Origin: UBA3478 sp038134285
GTDB lineage: Bacteria; Bacteroidota; Bacteroidia; Flavobacteriales; Flavobacteriaceae
Reading direction: 5' to 3'
Assembly (NCBI GenBank): GCA_038134285.1
Contig: JAYPUW010000002.1
Span: forward strand, 1 to 64,000
Length of the DNA stretch: 64,000 nt
Under the pieces are notes generated by a model. That model searched no databases. It saw only the letters and a program-made list of their open reading frames with translations, and was not told where the DNA came from. Every line of letters begins with the position of its first letter. The stretch's first letter is position 1. Both the position numbers and the translations under genes were made by a program. This document shows positions 51,368-60,577 of this stretch, one piece after another.

Positions 51368-54018
51368 TAGAATTGCTGACCGATGATGAAATGAGTCTGC
51401 CATCCACTAGGGCCGATAGATCCTGGGTTTGCGTCTGTATCAAATCCGTATCCGAAATCAATTCCGAGAAGACCAAAGGCGGGCATGAAAATGCGCACCC
51501 CAAGTCCAGCAGATCGCTTTAACTGAAACGGGTTAAAAGTTTTGAAATCTGTATAGGCATTTCCTGCCTCTAAGAAAGCAAGGGTATACACCGATGCCGA
51601 AGGCTTCAAGGTTACCGGATAGCGCAATTCTAAAGAAAACTTATTGTAAATCGCACCTCCGTCTTGTTCCTGTCTACCGCTGATCGGATTCACGGTGTAC
51701 GGCGTAATCGAACTATTCTCGTATCCGCGTAATTGAATGTTTTCGCGTCCGTCTAGAGTGAAGTTCCCTAAACCATCACCCCCCACATAGAAGCGCTCGA
51801 AAGGAACATTACCGATCTCATCGTTATAGTTTCCTAAAAATCCAAACTCAGCATTCGTTCGCAAAACAAGCTTATCAACTAGACGGGTGTACCAGTCTCC
51901 CTTAAACTTGACCTTGTAAAACTCTAAGAGCTTGAAGCGCTCTTCTTCAAGTGCTTCTAAATCTTGACTGAGCTCGGTGTAGTTTAAACCATCAATTCCT
52001 TCATCAAGGAGTTGAATAGTAACCTCTGTAATCTTATCTCTAAGGGCTCCGTAATCCTTTTTAGAGAAGGCAGAGAACGGAGGAGTCACACGCACCGTTA
52101 ATTCAAAATTCGAACCTGTGAGCGGAAAAATTCTACTTGGTCCTTGAGAGCTACGTTGCAAACCAAAAGAGTAAGAGAATGAATTCGAGCTCCCGTTACC
52201 AAAATTGAATAGACCTAAGTTATAATTCTGAAAATCGTAGTTCTGAAAACTAAGAGCATGCGAGACGACAAAGAAATCATCTGGCCATTGAACCCGTTTT
52301 GAGAGGCCTGTATTTAATCCAATGATTCCGAAACCACGCGATTTATCAACATCAAACCGTCCGTTTCTGAACTGTGAGGCAAACTGCTGGGTTTGTTGTA
52401 GTGAGACATTGAATCGCACAGGCTTTTGTCCGCCCAACCAAGGCTCTGCAAAATTCAAGCTGTAAACTCTAAAGGTTCTACTCGCCTGAAGGCGCAAGGC
52501 AAACGTCTGCCCGTCTCCCATAGGTACGGGTTTATAAGCTTCTTTGTTAAAGATGTTACGCATAGAAAAGTTGTTGAACGACAACCCCAGTGTACCAATA
52601 AACCCACCTCCACCAACACCCCCTTGGAGCTCGATCTGGCTAGACCCAGCCTCGACTAAAGAATAGTTCAAATCAACTGTACCCGCATTCGGATCTGGAT
52701 TCACCACATCAGGAGAAATTTGTTCAGGATCAAAGAATCCCAACTGACCCAATTCTCTAATGGTCCTTACAATATTGTCTTTGCTGTACTTTTGACCAGG
52801 TTTAGTGCGGAGTTCACGATAAATAACGTGGTCATTGGTCTTATCATTTCCGGTGATTTCAACATGGTCGAGATAGGTCTCTTTACCCTCTATGATACGA
52901 ATCTCGAAGTTGATAGTATCGCGCTGTGCTGAAACCTCAACGGGGTTAATGCTCGAAAATAGATATCCGTTGTTTTGATAAAGGTTAGTCAAATCTTCGG
53001 CGTCGGGTTTTGTATTGTCTGCGATACGTTTCTTCAACTGTACACCATTATAAGTATCGCCCTTTTCAATCCCTAGAACCGAGGCAAGGGCCTTGTCATC
53101 ATAGACCGTATTTCCGACAAAATCAATATCACCGAAGTAATACTTGTTTCCCTCTTCTACCGCAATTTGAATGCCAATGTTCTCTTCATCAATTGTATAG
53201 ACCGAATCTGAAAGCACACGCGCATCTCGGAATCCGCGCTCTGCATAGGCATCGACCAAAAGTTCGAGGTCGTCTTCAAAGTCTGCGGCGATGTATTTTG
53301 ATTTTTTCCAGAAACGATATGCTTTTTTGCGCTTAGTGTTTTTTAAGGCCTTCTCTAAAGTCTTAGACTTGAGTTCAGCGATTCCGTCAATGACAATCTC
53401 TGAGACCTTCACCTTGCTTCCCTTGTTGACATTAATCACCATGTCTCGAGAGTTAATAATGGTAGTGTCAATCTTGGTTGCAATATTCACCTTAGTATTT
53501 AAGTATCCCTTTTCTCTGTAGGTGCGCTCAAGATAGTTTTTGGTGTTCTCTATAAGACTCTCGGTGATCTTCTTTCCTTTCTTTAAATCGGTATCCTCAA
53601 TAAGGCCCTCAACCTTATTGCTTTTAACCCCATAAAAGGTCACATTATTTAGCGTAGGACGCTCAACTACAGAGAGTTCTAAGAAAATTGAATCGTTTCG
53701 GATGTCGGTGTAGTAAAGGGCTACATCACTAAATAGCTCGAGATTCCATAGTTTTTTGATACTGGCACTAACTTCTTCACTAGGGATTGTCAGCAATTGC
53801 CCCTCTCTGAATCCGGCAAAACTCTTAACAGTTTGTTCATTATAACTCTCAATACCCGTTACCTTAACCCCGCCAATGATGTACGAAGTCGGACGCTCCA
53901 CCACCTGCTCCACTTCTTGAGCAAATAGGGTAAACGCTGGGTATATCAAAAAAAGGCTTAGGAAAAATAAATCCTTAAACCACTGGTGTCTTTTCAAGCT
54001 GTTCGCTAGTCTTTCCAA
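51367..54018 (-). CDS. bamA: Outer-membrane protein assembly factor BamA
   Basis: BamA inserts beta-barrel proteins into the outer membrane. This 883-residue protein has a signal peptide near residues 15-33, five POTRA domains (about 40-460, for example SYIIGGVKVTGIESYNEQTV and VEITGNDKTNDHVIYRELRT) and a 16-strand barrel ending in HFIIGQQF. The barrel contains the VRGF-like lid motif (here IQLRGYENSS) and GGGFIGTLGLSFNNFSMRNIF. The start lies 44 bases inside uppS, and no later Met fits the signal peptide. Confidence 0.95.
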   Translation of the reverse strand: MERLANSLKRHQWFKDLFFLSLFLIYPAFTLFAQEVEQVVERPTSYIIGGVKVTGIESYNEQTVKSFAGFREGQLLTIPSEEVSASIKKLWNLELFSDVALYYTDIRNDSIFLELSVVERPTLNNVTFYGVKSNKVEGLIEDTDLKKGKKITESLIENTKNYLERTYREKGYLNTKVNIATKIDTTIINSRDMVINVNKGSKVKVSEIVIDGIAELKSKTLEKALKNTKRKKAYRFWKKSKYIAADFEDDLELLVDAYAERGFRDARVLSDSVYTIDEENIGIQIAVEEGNKYYFGDIDFVGNTVYDDKALASVLGIEKGDTYNGVQLKKRIADNTKPDAEDLTNLYQNNGYLFSSINPVEVSAQRDTINFEIRIIEGKETYLDHVEITGNDKTNDHVIYRELRTKPGQKYSKDNIVRTIRELGQLGFFDPEQISPDVVNPDPNAGTVDLNYSLVEAGSSQIELQGGVGGGGFIGTLGLSFNNFSMRNIFNKEAYKPVPMGDGQTFALRLQASRTFRVYSLNFAEPWLGGQKPVRFNVSLQQTQQFASQFRNGRFDVDKSRGFGIIGLNTGLSKRVQWPDDFFVVSHALSFQNYDFQNYNLGLFNFGNGSSNSFSYSFGLQRSSQGPSRIFPLTGSNFELTVRVTPPFSAFSKKDYGALRDKITEVTIQLLDEGIDGLNYTELSQDLEALEEERFKLLEFYKVKFKGDWYTRLVDKLVLRTNAEFGFLGNYNDEIGNVPFERFYVGGDGLGNFTLDGRENIQLRGYENSSITPYTVNPISGRQEQDGGAIYNKFSLELRYPVTLKPSASVYTLAFLEAGNAYTDFKTFNPFQLKRSAGLGVRIFMPAFGLLGIDFGYGFDTDANPGSIGPSGWQTHFIIGQQF

Positions 54019-54721
54019 ATCGGCGTTCTCTGTTTTGATAATCTGTCAGCGCCTCTAAGAGGTGCTCTTTTCTAAAGTCTGGCCAATACCTCTCTGTAAA
54101 ATACAACTCGGCATAAGCGCTTTGCCACAATAAAAAATTGCTGATGCGCATTTCCCCACTAGTGCGAATGAGCAGGTCTACATCTGGCATTTCAGCGGTG
54201 TAAAGATGCTCATTTACGACAGACGCGTCGATATCTTGCTCGTGAATTAAGCCATTTTTAACTTTTCCAGCCAAGACTTTAGCCATAGAAACCAATTCTT
54301 CTCGTCCTCCGTAGCTAAGCGCAAGGGTCAATACCATACCGGTATTATCCGCAGTCTGCTCTACCACGCGCTTTAGCTCCTCAAGAATGACCACGGGAAA
54401 CGTAGAAATTCCACCAACCGTCTGAAGTTTAATATTGTTCTTCTGCATGGTCTCTAATTCAGACTTCAATGCAGATAGCAGTATGCGCATGAGGATGTCT
54501 ACCTCTTTCTTGGGTCTGAACCAATTCTCAGTAGAAAACGCATAAAGGGTTAAATAGGGGATCTCAAGTCTCGCACAAGATTCCACTATGGCCCTTACAG
54601 CACGAAAACCCGCCTCATGTCCGAAAGCTCTAGGCTTACCCTTTGCTTTAGCCCAACGACCATTACCATCCATAATGATAGCTAAGTGTTTGGGTAAATG
54701 TTCTTTAAGCAGGTGATTCAT
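53975..54721 (-). CDS. uppS: Undecaprenyl diphosphate synthase (isoprenyl transferase)
   Basis: UppS makes the C55 carrier for peptidoglycan and O-antigen. This 248-residue cis-prenyltransferase has AIIMDGNGRWAKAKGKPRAFGH (residues 14-35, catalytic Asp), YLTLYAFSTENWFRP, ALSYGGREELV and the late DLLIRTSGEMRISNFLLWQSAYAE. It overlaps bamA by 44 bases and follows the DUF6089-like gene by 28. The pairing with bamA is common in Bacteroidota. Confidence 0.96.
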   Translation of the reverse strand: MNHLLKEHLPKHLAIIMDGNGRWAKAKGKPRAFGHEAGFRAVRAIVESCARLEIPYLTLYAFSTENWFRPKKEVDILMRILLSALKSELETMQKNNIKLQTVGGISTFPVVILEELKRVVEQTADNTGMVLTLALSYGGREELVSMAKVLAGKVKNGLIHEQDIDASVVNEHLYTAEMPDVDLLIRTSGEMRISNFLLWQSAYAELYFTERYWPDFRKEHLLEALTDYQNRERRFGKTSEQLEKTPVV

Positions 54722-54749
54722 GAACAGTTAGGTCTAGCCAAAATGTGGC

Positions 54750-55319
54750 TTAAAAGTTGGGGGCAAAGGTATAAGTTATTGACAAATTAGGAAACACATA
54801 CCAATCATTGATTAGCGATTTAATATAGGACGGAAGACGAACACCTGCGGCAAACTCAGCAGAGGCGGTTAATCTCTTGTATTTCTTTTTCGCTCCAAAA
54901 GTCATTATAGCCGAAAATCCTGCTACCCTGCGTGCAACGGACTGGTTATATGCCGCACCTAATCCGAGGTAAGGCGTGAGCGTTGTAATAGACTCATAAG
55001 CATTGTAATCGTTGAAGTGAAATTCACCTATCAAACCCGCCTTTACTAGTTCTTGAGTTAGTGAATAGCTCCCCCTCAATGCAAAGCGATAAGGCATATT
55101 GTAGCGAACCACCACTGCAGGAACGACATCCAATTGACTAAAAATACCCGGAGCTCTAACCGTAGTGCCGGGAATAGTTATAGGATAAAGGTCTGTATAA
55201 TCTGAAAGCCCTTGTGCACTAACCCCAAACTCTATTCGATTTAGTAAGGATTGTGCCGTGAGGTCAACTGCAGAAAAAAAGAATAATCCCCATACCCCAA
55301 GAAGAAACAATCGATTCAT
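54750..55319 (-). CDS. Outer-membrane beta-barrel protein, DUF6089-like
   Basis: This 189-residue protein has a signal peptide (LFLLGVWGLFFFSAVDLTAQ) and alternating aromatic strands ending in YTFAPNF. A Bacteroidota barrel of the DUF6089 type normally sits between nadK and uppS/bamA, as here. The protein is shorter than the usual 220-240 residues, so it may have eight strands. It could be an accessory of the BAM machinery, but this is inferred only from conserved neighbourhood. Confidence 0.75.
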   Translation of the reverse strand: MNRLFLLGVWGLFFFSAVDLTAQSLLNRIEFGVSAQGLSDYTDLYPITIPGTTVRAPGIFSQLDVVPAVVVRYNMPYRFALRGSYSLTQELVKAGLIGEFHFNDYNAYESITTLTPYLGLGAAYNQSVARRVAGFSAIMTFGAKKKYKRLTASAEFAAGVRLPSYIKSLINDWYVFPNLSITYTFAPNF

Positions 55320-55322
55320 AGT

Positions 55323-56210
55323 TTAATTTCTTTTGTCTTCACCCCAGAGCAACTTGTCTCTGAGGGTTTTAAAGAAATGGTCTTCTTCAAAAGCAATAGT
55401 CTTAAGGCTAAAATCTGCTTTTTTGATGTGAAGCTCAACACCGTTCTCTACCGTCTCTATTCGAGAGTCCATAGATACCAAATGATGGGGCTCCCTAGAA
55501 TCTACTTTAATACGTATGCGAGTTTGGTTGTCTATCACAAGCGGACGTGCGTTGAGATGATGCGGTGCAACAGGGGTGATCACTAGAGACTTGGCATCAG
55601 GAGTGAGTACAGGTCCTCCGCAACTCAGTGAATATCCGGTAGATCCTGTAGGCGTAGCGACGAGTAAACCATCGGCCCAATAGGTGGTTAGATAAACATC
55701 ATCTAGCCAGGTTTCAATAGTAATCATGCTTGTGGTGTCTTTACGGCTCACCGCAATTTCATTCAAGGCAAAGTTCTGTGAACCAAAAGCCTCTGATCCG
55801 CCCACAATTTGGAGTTCCAACAACTGACGTGATTCGTAGCGGTAATTTCCAGAGACAAATCGATCTAAAAGCGACTGAGCCTCCTCCACTGATATGAGCG
55901 ACAAGAACCCTAACCTTCCGGTATTGACCCCGACCAATGGAATTTCTTTTTCACCTATATAGGTAACCGCTCTAAGCATCGTTCCGTCACCGCCAATGCT
56001 CACCATAAGGTTCACGTCTGCGTCTAACTCTTCAGGAGTAGAGTAGGATTGGATAGAAGACGGTAGCTCGCAGCCCTTCAGCTGTTCGAGGTAATCAGCC
56101 TCAACATAGGCATTATACCCAAGTGCAATCGCCTTTTGAATCAAACCTTCTATTAGGGGGCAATGCTCAGCTTCGAAGTGAATACCAAAAAAAGCAATGG
56201 CTTTCGGCAT
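55323..56210 (-). CDS. nadK: NAD kinase
   Basis: NadK phosphorylates NAD+ to NADP+. This 295-residue protein has the key VSIGGDGTMLRAVTYIG (GGDG near residue 71), GVNTGRLGFLSLI, the NE motif FALNEIAVSRKD and the TPTGSTGYSLSCGGPVLTPD segment. It stands between the CBS-domain gene and the DUF6089-like barrel gene with 3-4 bases on either side. Confidence 0.96.
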   Translation of the reverse strand: MPKAIAFFGIHFEAEHCPLIEGLIQKAIALGYNAYVEADYLEQLKGCELPSSIQSYSTPEELDADVNLMVSIGGDGTMLRAVTYIGEKEIPLVGVNTGRLGFLSLISVEEAQSLLDRFVSGNYRYESRQLLELQIVGGSEAFGSQNFALNEIAVSRKDTTSMITIETWLDDVYLTTYWADGLLVATPTGSTGYSLSCGGPVLTPDAKSLVITPVAPHHLNARPLVIDNQTRIRIKVDSREPHHLVSMDSRIETVENGVELHIKKADFSLKTIAFEEDHFFKTLRDKLLWGEDKRN

Positions 56211-56214
56211 AAGG

Positions 56215-56886
56215 TTATAGGTTTAAAAATTTTTCAAAATAGGCAGAACGCTCCTTTAGCTGCTCTGCAAATAAATCTTCGTTTAACGCCTTTTCTATTC
56301 TGAAGTCGTAACGCCTGAGTTCGCTTAAAATCGTATGTAGCGATTCAGACACAAGCTTAACCGTAATTTCTATGCGCTCGCCGTAGTCGGCAGTTTGCAT
56401 TGCACCTAAAACGCGCGCATTATTGCGCTCGAGAATCTGGGTGAGTTGCCCTATCGAGTATGCCGCCTTCTGTACCGAGAGCACAAGTACCGATCCGCCC
56501 TCAGTTAAAAAAGGAGTACGCGCCAAGAACAATTCTAAATCCTCGAGTAGATAGTACCCTAAGAAATGGTGTTCGGTATCCACTACTGGTACAATATCTG
56601 CCTCAGCACGTAGAGCGGTCTCTAAAGCCTCTAGCCAGTATGCATCTTCATTTACAAAGAAGTGTTCTACCTCTTCAAGTAATGCCCCTATTAAGGCCTC
56701 ATCTTCGTAAGGGGTTAGAACAAAATTCGGAATACAACCCACAAAGATGCCATGCTCAGTCAACGCTGCATGCGAATAATTTGACTGCTCAAAAAAAGAT
56801 TTTAGCACGGCGATAGACTGATCAAGCTCAAAGCTTTGAAGCTTGTCGTTTCTCAGTTGAGACAATGTGTATTCTTGCTCTTGCAC
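56215..56886 (-). CDS. CBS-domain protein
   Basis: This 223-residue protein has two CBS domains (about 10-70 and 75-130; for example HAALTEHGIFVGCIP and IVPVVDTEHHFLGYYLLEDL) followed by an ACT-like ferredoxin fold (about 135-205, with GGSVLVLSVQKAAYSIGQLTQ). This resembles AcuB-type proteins. CBS pairs usually bind adenosine nucleotides. It stands 4 bases before nadK, so sensing of nucleotides or NAD(P) is a reasonable guess. The N-terminal His-Ala-Ala Leu pattern of the first CBS domain is poorly conserved. Confidence 0.82.
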   Translation of the reverse strand: MQEQEYTLSQLRNDKLQSFELDQSIAVLKSFFEQSNYSHAALTEHGIFVGCIPNFVLTPYEDEALIGALLEEVEHFFVNEDAYWLEALETALRAEADIVPVVDTEHHFLGYYLLEDLELFLARTPFLTEGGSVLVLSVQKAAYSIGQLTQILERNNARVLGAMQTADYGERIEITVKLVSESLHTILSELRRYDFRIEKALNEDLFAEQLKERSAYFEKFLNL

Positions 56887-56934
56887 ATTGCAAATTACGG
56901 ATATTCACAAGACTTTATTCCCTTTAAGATTCGC

Positions 56935-56942
56935 TATTTTTG
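56935..56942 (+). promoter_or_regulatory. pdxJ promoter -7 box
   Basis: TATTTTTG fits TAnnTTTG exactly and lies 34 bases upstream of the pdxJ ATG, in the 90-base divergent gap with the CBS gene. No convincing -33 TTG is visible. Confidence 0.6.
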
Positions 56943-56976
56943 CAAGGCCTTAAAGCCACATAAAACAATTTAGACC

Positions 56977-57705
56977 ATGGCCACCAAACTTAGCGTGAAC
57001 GTCAACAAGTGGGCTACCCTTCGAAACGCCAGAGGCGGAAACAATCCAAATCTTATTCAAACGGCCCAATCGTTAGAATCTTATGGAGCTCAAGGGATAA
57101 CCGTCCACCCTCGTCCAGACGAACGTCACATCAAATACCAAGACACGAGAGACTTAAAAAAGATTGTGACGGCCGAATTTAATATTGAAGGAAATCCCAT
57201 TCCATCTTTTGTCGATTTGGTATTAGAGGTGCAGCCTACCCAAGTGACACTTGTTCCAGACGCGCCAGAGGCCATTACCTCTGATTCCGGTTGGGACTGC
57301 AAGACACACCAGAGATTTTTAAAAGACACCATTGCAACCTTTAAGCGTGAGGGTATCCGTACTTCTATTTTCTTAAATGCCGATGTTGACATGGTTCCTT
57401 ACGCTGCAGAGACTGGGACAGATCGTATCGAATTGTACACCGAACCCTACGCGCTACATTTTAATTCAAATCGCGAAAAGGCTATTGAACCCTTTATCGC
57501 CACTGCTTTAGAGGCACAAAAATTTGGACTAGGAATCAACGCGGGACACGACCTTTCACTTGACAATATTGCCTATTTCGCTGCACAAATACCTGATTTA
57601 TTAGAGGTTTCTATTGGACACGCTCTCATCTGTGAGGCCATCGAAAATGGGTTAGAAGCAGTGGTAAATCGGTACCTTACTCTGATTAAAGAGGCTCAGC
57701 AATGA
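56977..57705 (+). CDS. pdxJ: Pyridoxine 5'-phosphate synthase
   Basis: PdxJ condenses 1-deoxyxylulose 5-phosphate with 3-amino-2-oxopropyl phosphate in vitamin B6 synthesis. This 242-residue TIM barrel has KLSVNVNKWATLRNARGG (Asn and Asp/Arg residues near the N-terminus), GITVHPRPDERHI, EFNIEGNP, VTLVPDAPEAITSDSGWD, FLNADVDM and GINAGHDLSLDNI. It uses the DXP-dependent B6 pathway. Its stop overlaps the next hydrolase start by 4 bases. Confidence 0.96.
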   Translation: MATKLSVNVNKWATLRNARGGNNPNLIQTAQSLESYGAQGITVHPRPDERHIKYQDTRDLKKIVTAEFNIEGNPIPSFVDLVLEVQPTQVTLVPDAPEAITSDSGWDCKTHQRFLKDTIATFKREGIRTSIFLNADVDMVPYAAETGTDRIELYTEPYALHFNSNREKAIEPFIATALEAQKFGLGINAGHDLSLDNIAYFAAQIPDLLEVSIGHALICEAIENGLEAVVNRYLTLIKEAQQ

Positions 57706-58469
57706 TCATACACGCGAACGTTCTAGGTGAGGGCAAACCCCTATTTGTGCTGCACGGATTCTTAGGAAGTGGTGATAACTGGAAGACCTTTGCCAAGAAA
57801 TGGAGTCTCTCAGGACGCCAAGTGCACCTGCTCGATGCCCGCAATCACGGCAAAAGCTTCCATAACGACACTTGGGACTATCCTACCATGGCTGCCGACG
57901 TTATTCAATATGCCGAAAGCATAAACATCTCAAGCTTCGAGGTATTAGGTCATTCTATGGGCGGAAAGACCGCGATGTATCTCGCCCTGCACTATCCAAA
58001 ATATATCGAAAAACTTGTAGTGGCCGATATAGCTCCGAAAAGCTATTCGAGTCAACACCGTGAAATTTTAGAAGCCCTATGGGAATTAGATCAACGTCGA
58101 TTCGCCAGCAGAAATGAGGCTGAAGACTTTTTAGAACCGCTTTTTGAAAGTCAACAGTTACGCTTCTTTTTGCTTAAAAACTTAGAACTTGACAGCACAC
58201 AAGAGCTCAGGGTACGCTGCAATATCCAGCGTTTTATGGCAGACCAAAGCACTGTTACTCAAGAGCTCAACCCAAAGGCGAAAAGCGAAGTTCAAAGCCT
58301 CTTCATTAGAGGATTAAACTCAACGTACATCTTAGACAGTGACTTTGAGCGTATACACCATCAATTTCCGAAAAGTCATATTGCCTCTCTTGAAAATGCC
58401 GGACACTGGTTACATGTCGAACAACCGGAAGCCTTTGATCGACTTGTTACGACCTTTTTAGATTTGTGA
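57702..58469 (+). CDS. Alpha/beta hydrolase (YbfF-like)
   Basis: This 255-residue hydrolase has the oxyanion-hole segment FVLHGFLGSGDNWKT, the DARNHGKSFH motif typical of YbfF/acyl-CoA esterases, the nucleophile elbow LGHSMGGKTAMYLAL (Ser near 87) and the catalytic His in ENAGHWLHVEQPE. Homologues cleave short acyl esters or acyl-CoA, but the natural substrate is open. It is translationally coupled to pdxJ. Confidence 0.92.
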   Translation: MIIHANVLGEGKPLFVLHGFLGSGDNWKTFAKKWSLSGRQVHLLDARNHGKSFHNDTWDYPTMAADVIQYAESINISSFEVLGHSMGGKTAMYLALHYPKYIEKLVVADIAPKSYSSQHREILEALWELDQRRFASRNEAEDFLEPLFESQQLRFFLLKNLELDSTQELRVRCNIQRFMADQSTVTQELNPKAKSEVQSLFIRGLNSTYILDSDFERIHHQFPKSHIASLENAGHWLHVEQPEAFDRLVTTFLDL

Positions 58470-58494
58470 GGCGCAGCGAAATAGACTAATTTTG
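58463..58494 (+). promoter_or_regulatory. Trigger factor promoter (TTTG-N20-TAATTTTG)
   Basis: TTTG at 58463-58466 and TAATTTTG at 58487-58494 are separated by 20 bases. This fits the Bacteroidota sigma-70 consensus in both elements and spacing. It lies 29 bases before the tig ATG and partly inside the end of the hydrolase gene. It is the clearest complete promoter in the window. Confidence 0.85.
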
Positions 58495-58522
58495 CCGCCT
58501 GTTTTAATTCCCTAAAGGATAC

Positions 58523-59839
58523 ATGAAAATTACCAAAAAAGAATTAAGCCCACTGCACGCGATTTTGACCGTTGCAATAACCAAAGAAGACTACAGCGAA
58601 AAAGTAGAAAACTTACTGAAGGATTACCGCAAGCGTGCCTCAATTCCTGGCTTTAGAAAAGGACAGGTTCCGATGTCATTGATTAAGAAACAATACGAGA
58701 AAGGCGTAAAGGCTGAAGAAATCAATAAAATCCTACAGCAATCACTAAGTGAATACATCCAAAAAGAAAAACTAGATCTTTTGGGTAACGTACTGCCGAA
58801 AGAGGGTGAAGACTTTGACTGGAACAATGATCCGCTCACTTTTGAATACGAAATTGGACTGGCACCTGTCGTAGAACCTGCGTTCCCTTCAAAGAAAACG
58901 ATCAACCATTATGAGATTACAGTCTCTGACAAGAGCTTGAAAGAGCAAGTGGAGCGTTTGAGAAAGCAATACGGAACGTTAGAAACACAAGCTGAAGCCA
59001 TTGCCGACAGCGAAATCACGGCAACAGTAATTTTTGAGGATCAAAGCAACAAGGCCACTTTTAGGGTAAAAGACCTTAAAGGAAAGAAAAATCAATCCGC
59101 TTTTGTTGGAAAAAAAGTTGGTGAAAGCCTAAGCCTAAAAACCAAAGGACTTTTCGAAGAAATATCGGTGTTAGCCCGGGTATTGGGTGTAGCTGCTGAT
59201 AAAGCAGAAAAGCTTAGTACAGAGATCAGCTTCTCTATAGAAGAGATCAACCTTAGAAAGGCTTCAGACCTTAACCAGGCGTTTTACGATAAACTCTTCG
59301 GAGCCGAAAAGGTCACTTCTGAGGCTGAAATGAAACAACGCATCAAAGAAGATTCAGAGGCCCAATTCGAGCAACAATCTGATCAAAAATTGATGAATGA
59401 TGTTACTGAAAAATTGGTCGAAGAGAGCAAGTTTGATTTACCCAAAGAGTTTTTAATCAAATGGATGCAACACGGCGGCGAAAAACCGCTCACTGAAGAA
59501 GAGGCCCTAGCCGAATACGAAAGAACAGAAAAAGGAATCCGCTACCAGTTACTCGAATCAAAGCTGATCGAGCAACACGGTATCAAGATCGAATTTGAAG
59601 ACCTCAAAGAATTCACCAAAGGCTATGTAGCGAGTCAAATGGCTCAATTCGGAAGAATGAACCCTACAGATGAAGAGCTCGAGTCTATCACGGCATCGAT
59701 TATGCAAAATGAAGAAGAGGTAAGACGACTTTCTTCTCAGCTTATCAATGAGCGCATACTCGACCTCTTTAAAGAGAGGGCTAAACTGAAGAAGAAAAAA
59801 GTAACCTTCGAAGAATTCGCCAAAGAGGCATACGCTTAA
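58523..59839 (+). CDS. tig: Trigger factor (ribosome-associated chaperone)
   Basis: Trigger factor binds nascent chains at the ribosome exit. This 438-residue protein has the ribosome-binding signature IPGFRKGQVPMSLIKKQYE (residues about 39-57). A degraded FKBP-like domain (about 150-235) shows no clear active-site set, and a long helical C-terminal chaperone domain follows. Such degenerate PPIase domains are usual in Bacteroidota. It is followed 45 bases later by clpP, which keeps the conserved tig-clpP-clpX order. Confidence 0.95.
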   Translation: MKITKKELSPLHAILTVAITKEDYSEKVENLLKDYRKRASIPGFRKGQVPMSLIKKQYEKGVKAEEINKILQQSLSEYIQKEKLDLLGNVLPKEGEDFDWNNDPLTFEYEIGLAPVVEPAFPSKKTINHYEITVSDKSLKEQVERLRKQYGTLETQAEAIADSEITATVIFEDQSNKATFRVKDLKGKKNQSAFVGKKVGESLSLKTKGLFEEISVLARVLGVAADKAEKLSTEISFSIEEINLRKASDLNQAFYDKLFGAEKVTSEAEMKQRIKEDSEAQFEQQSDQKLMNDVTEKLVEESKFDLPKEFLIKWMQHGGEKPLTEEEALAEYERTEKGIRYQLLESKLIEQHGIKIEFEDLKEFTKGYVASQMAQFGRMNPTDEELESITASIMQNEEEVRRLSSQLINERILDLFKERAKLKKKKVTFEEFAKEAYA

Positions 59840-59847
59840 TTTTAAAG

Positions 59848-59855
59848 TATCTTTG
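59848..59855 (+). promoter_or_regulatory. clpP promoter -7 box
   Basis: TATCTTTG fits TAnnTTTG exactly and lies 29 bases before the clpP ATG, in the gap after tig. A -33 element is not evident. It suggests that clpP-clpX can be transcribed separately from tig. Confidence 0.6.
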
Positions 59856-59884
59856 AAAGAAGCACATTAAACGAACATCAGCAC

Positions 59885-60568
59885 ATGGATATTCACAAGG
59901 AGTTTAAAAAATTCGCTATCCAAGATCAAGGGATTAATTCATTGTATTACGATCAGATCGTTTCGAGTATGTACCCTATGGCTATGACGCCAAACATCAT
60001 CGAAGAGCGACAAATGAATATTGCGATTTTCGATGTGTTCTCTCGTCTCATGATGGACCGCATTATCTTTTTGGGTACTGCGGTAAACGATCAAGTAGCG
60101 AACATTATTCAGGCACAGTTACTGTTCTTAGAAAGCACAGACTCAACTAAAGACATTCAGATCTACATCAACTCTCCGGGGGGTAGCGTTTATGCCGGTT
60201 TAGGTATCTATGACACCATGCAATTTATACGCCCTGATGTAGCTACTATTTGTACAGGAATCGCAGCCTCAATGGCGGCAGTTCTATTGTGTGCAGGAGC
60301 AGACGGAAAGCGAAGCGGACTAGAGCACTCTAGAGTTATGATTCACCAACCTCTGGGAGGTGCTCAAGGACAGGCTTCTGATATTGAAATTACTGCACGT
60401 GAGATTCTAAAGCTAAAAGACGAGCTCTACGAGATTATCGCTAAACACAGCAAACAACCTTTTGACAAAGTCTATCAAGACAGCGATAGAGATTATTGGA
60501 TGCGTGCCAAGGCCGCTAAAGAATACGGGATGATTGACGAAATCCTTACGCGTCAACCTAGTAGTTAA
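59885..60568 (+). CDS. clpP: ATP-dependent Clp protease proteolytic subunit
   Basis: ClpP forms the two-ring protease chamber. This 227-residue protein has IYINSPGGSVYAGLGIYDTM, the nucleophile Ser in CTGIAASMAAVLLCAGA (near residue 124), the His in SRVMIHQPLGG and the catalytic Asp in the YQDSDRDYWM region. The N-terminal extension before the core (about 25 residues) is a propeptide or axial loop. It stands 9 bases before clpX. Confidence 0.97.
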   Translation: MDIHKEFKKFAIQDQGINSLYYDQIVSSMYPMAMTPNIIEERQMNIAIFDVFSRLMMDRIIFLGTAVNDQVANIIQAQLLFLESTDSTKDIQIYINSPGGSVYAGLGIYDTMQFIRPDVATICTGIAASMAAVLLCAGADGKRSGLEHSRVMIHQPLGGAQGQASDIEITAREILKLKDELYEIIAKHSKQPFDKVYQDSDRDYWMRAKAAKEYGMIDEILTRQPSS

Positions 60569-60577
60569 TTCGCCACC

